From Gigantopelta aegis (Eukaryota; Mollusca; Gastropoda; Neomphalida; Peltospiridae), in the NCBI RefSeq assembly GCF_016097555.1, contig NC_054712.1:56313810-56377809 (forward strand): a stretch of 64,000 bases of DNA. Direction: 5' to 3'. The notes beneath the pieces are model-generated. The model did no database searches, was not told where the DNA came from, and worked only from the letters and a program-made list of their open reading frames with translations. The translations under genes and the position numbers were made by a program. Shown in pieces: positions 63,496 through 64,000 of this stretch (the stretch's first letter is position 1; each line of letters opens with the position of its first letter).

Positions 63496-63888
63496 TACCG
63501 GCCTCGGTGGCGTAGTGGTTAGGCCATCGGTCTACAGGCTGGTAGGTACTGGGTTCGGATCCCAGTCGAGGCATGGGATTTTTAATCCAGATACCGACTC
63601 CAAACCCTGAGTGAGTGCTCCGCAAGGCTCAGTGGGTAGGTGTAAACCACTTGCACCGACCAGTGATCCATAACTGGTTCAACAAAGGCCATGGTTTGTG
63701 CTATCCTGCCTGTTGGAAGCGCAAATAAAAGATCCCTTGCTGCTAATCGGAAAGAGTAGCCCATGTAGTGGCGACAGCGGGTTTCCTCTCAAACTCTGTG
63801 TGGTCCTTAACCATATGCCTGACGCAATATAACCGTAAATAAAATGTGTTGAGTGCGTCGTTGAATAAAACATTTCTTTCTTTCTTTC
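63496..63888 (+). mobile_element. SINE-B, full length
   Basis: Head GGCCTCGGTGGCGTAGTGG with box-B GGTTCGGATCC and a CTTTCTTTCTTTC end. 12-bp target duplication TGTCGTTATATA (63484-63495, 63889-63900). One of the least diverged copies. Confidence 0.88.
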
Positions 63889-64000
63889 TGTCGTTATATA
63901 AGGTAAACTTAGGCACGCTCATCAATGGAACACACCTCTCAAGGTTAGATGGAAATATATCAGTTGTGCGCACATTCTGACAAAAAACCCAACAACATAT

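Noticed and set aside
47658-63973. Recurrent minus-strand ORFs [20 protein letters not shown] and similar
   Set aside because: The same peptide appears in every SINE-B copy because it is the SINE body read in reverse.

Overview
The window looks like genomic DNA from a mollusc (gastropod or bivalve). The host genes are split into small exons with GT-AG introns. Several tRNA-derived SINE families are dense, with tails such as GTCGTTAAATAAAACATTTC, and there are many foldback MITEs. The species cannot be named from the sequence alone. A 200-N assembly gap lies at 33405-33604.

The only host genes I can support are three tandem plus-strand paralogues (A: 2372 to at least 30909; B: 35274-45172; C: 47451-59175). 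All share one eight-exon plan with identical splice phases (1,1,1,2,1,1,0), although the last exon of A is not visible. Each encodes a signal peptide, a small Cys-rich module with a C-x-Y-C-C...Y-x-C-C signature, a Thr/Pro-rich mucin-like linker, and a chymotrypsin-fold domain that starts at a normal R|I-x-G-G activation site. His57 and Ser195 are replaced in every copy where they can be seen, and A also loses Asp102. These are therefore predicted secreted serine protease homologues (pseudoproteases), not enzymes. None of the long unspliced ORFs in the window is a gene.

Layout: 1-2.3 kb, a TTAA-flanked MITE, two SINEs and the promoter region of A. 2.4-31 kb, gene A, whose introns 1 and 2 are swollen by a 7.3-kb 30-bp satellite and a 3.8-kb 44/53-bp minisatellite. 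31-35 kb, an intergenic stretch with a large palindrome, a Ginger2-like transposon remnant, the gap and SINEs. 35-45 kb, gene B, with tandem copies of the end of exon 2, a 43-bp minisatellite, and a solo LTR 17 bp upstream of exon 4. 45-47.4 kb, SINE and MITE debris. 47.4-59.2 kb, gene C, with a triplicated splice acceptor and a long-TIR Ginger-like element. 59.2-64 kb, duplicated low-complexity sequence, a Tc1/mariner element with a decayed transposase and a recent SINE insertion.

The best candidate for something undescribed is the gene family itself. It is a locally duplicated, inactive protease family whose Cys-module-linker-SPH plan recalls arthropod clip-domain SPHs but with a different Cys pattern. 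Its linker length and possibly its Cys-module copy number are being changed by tandem repeats.
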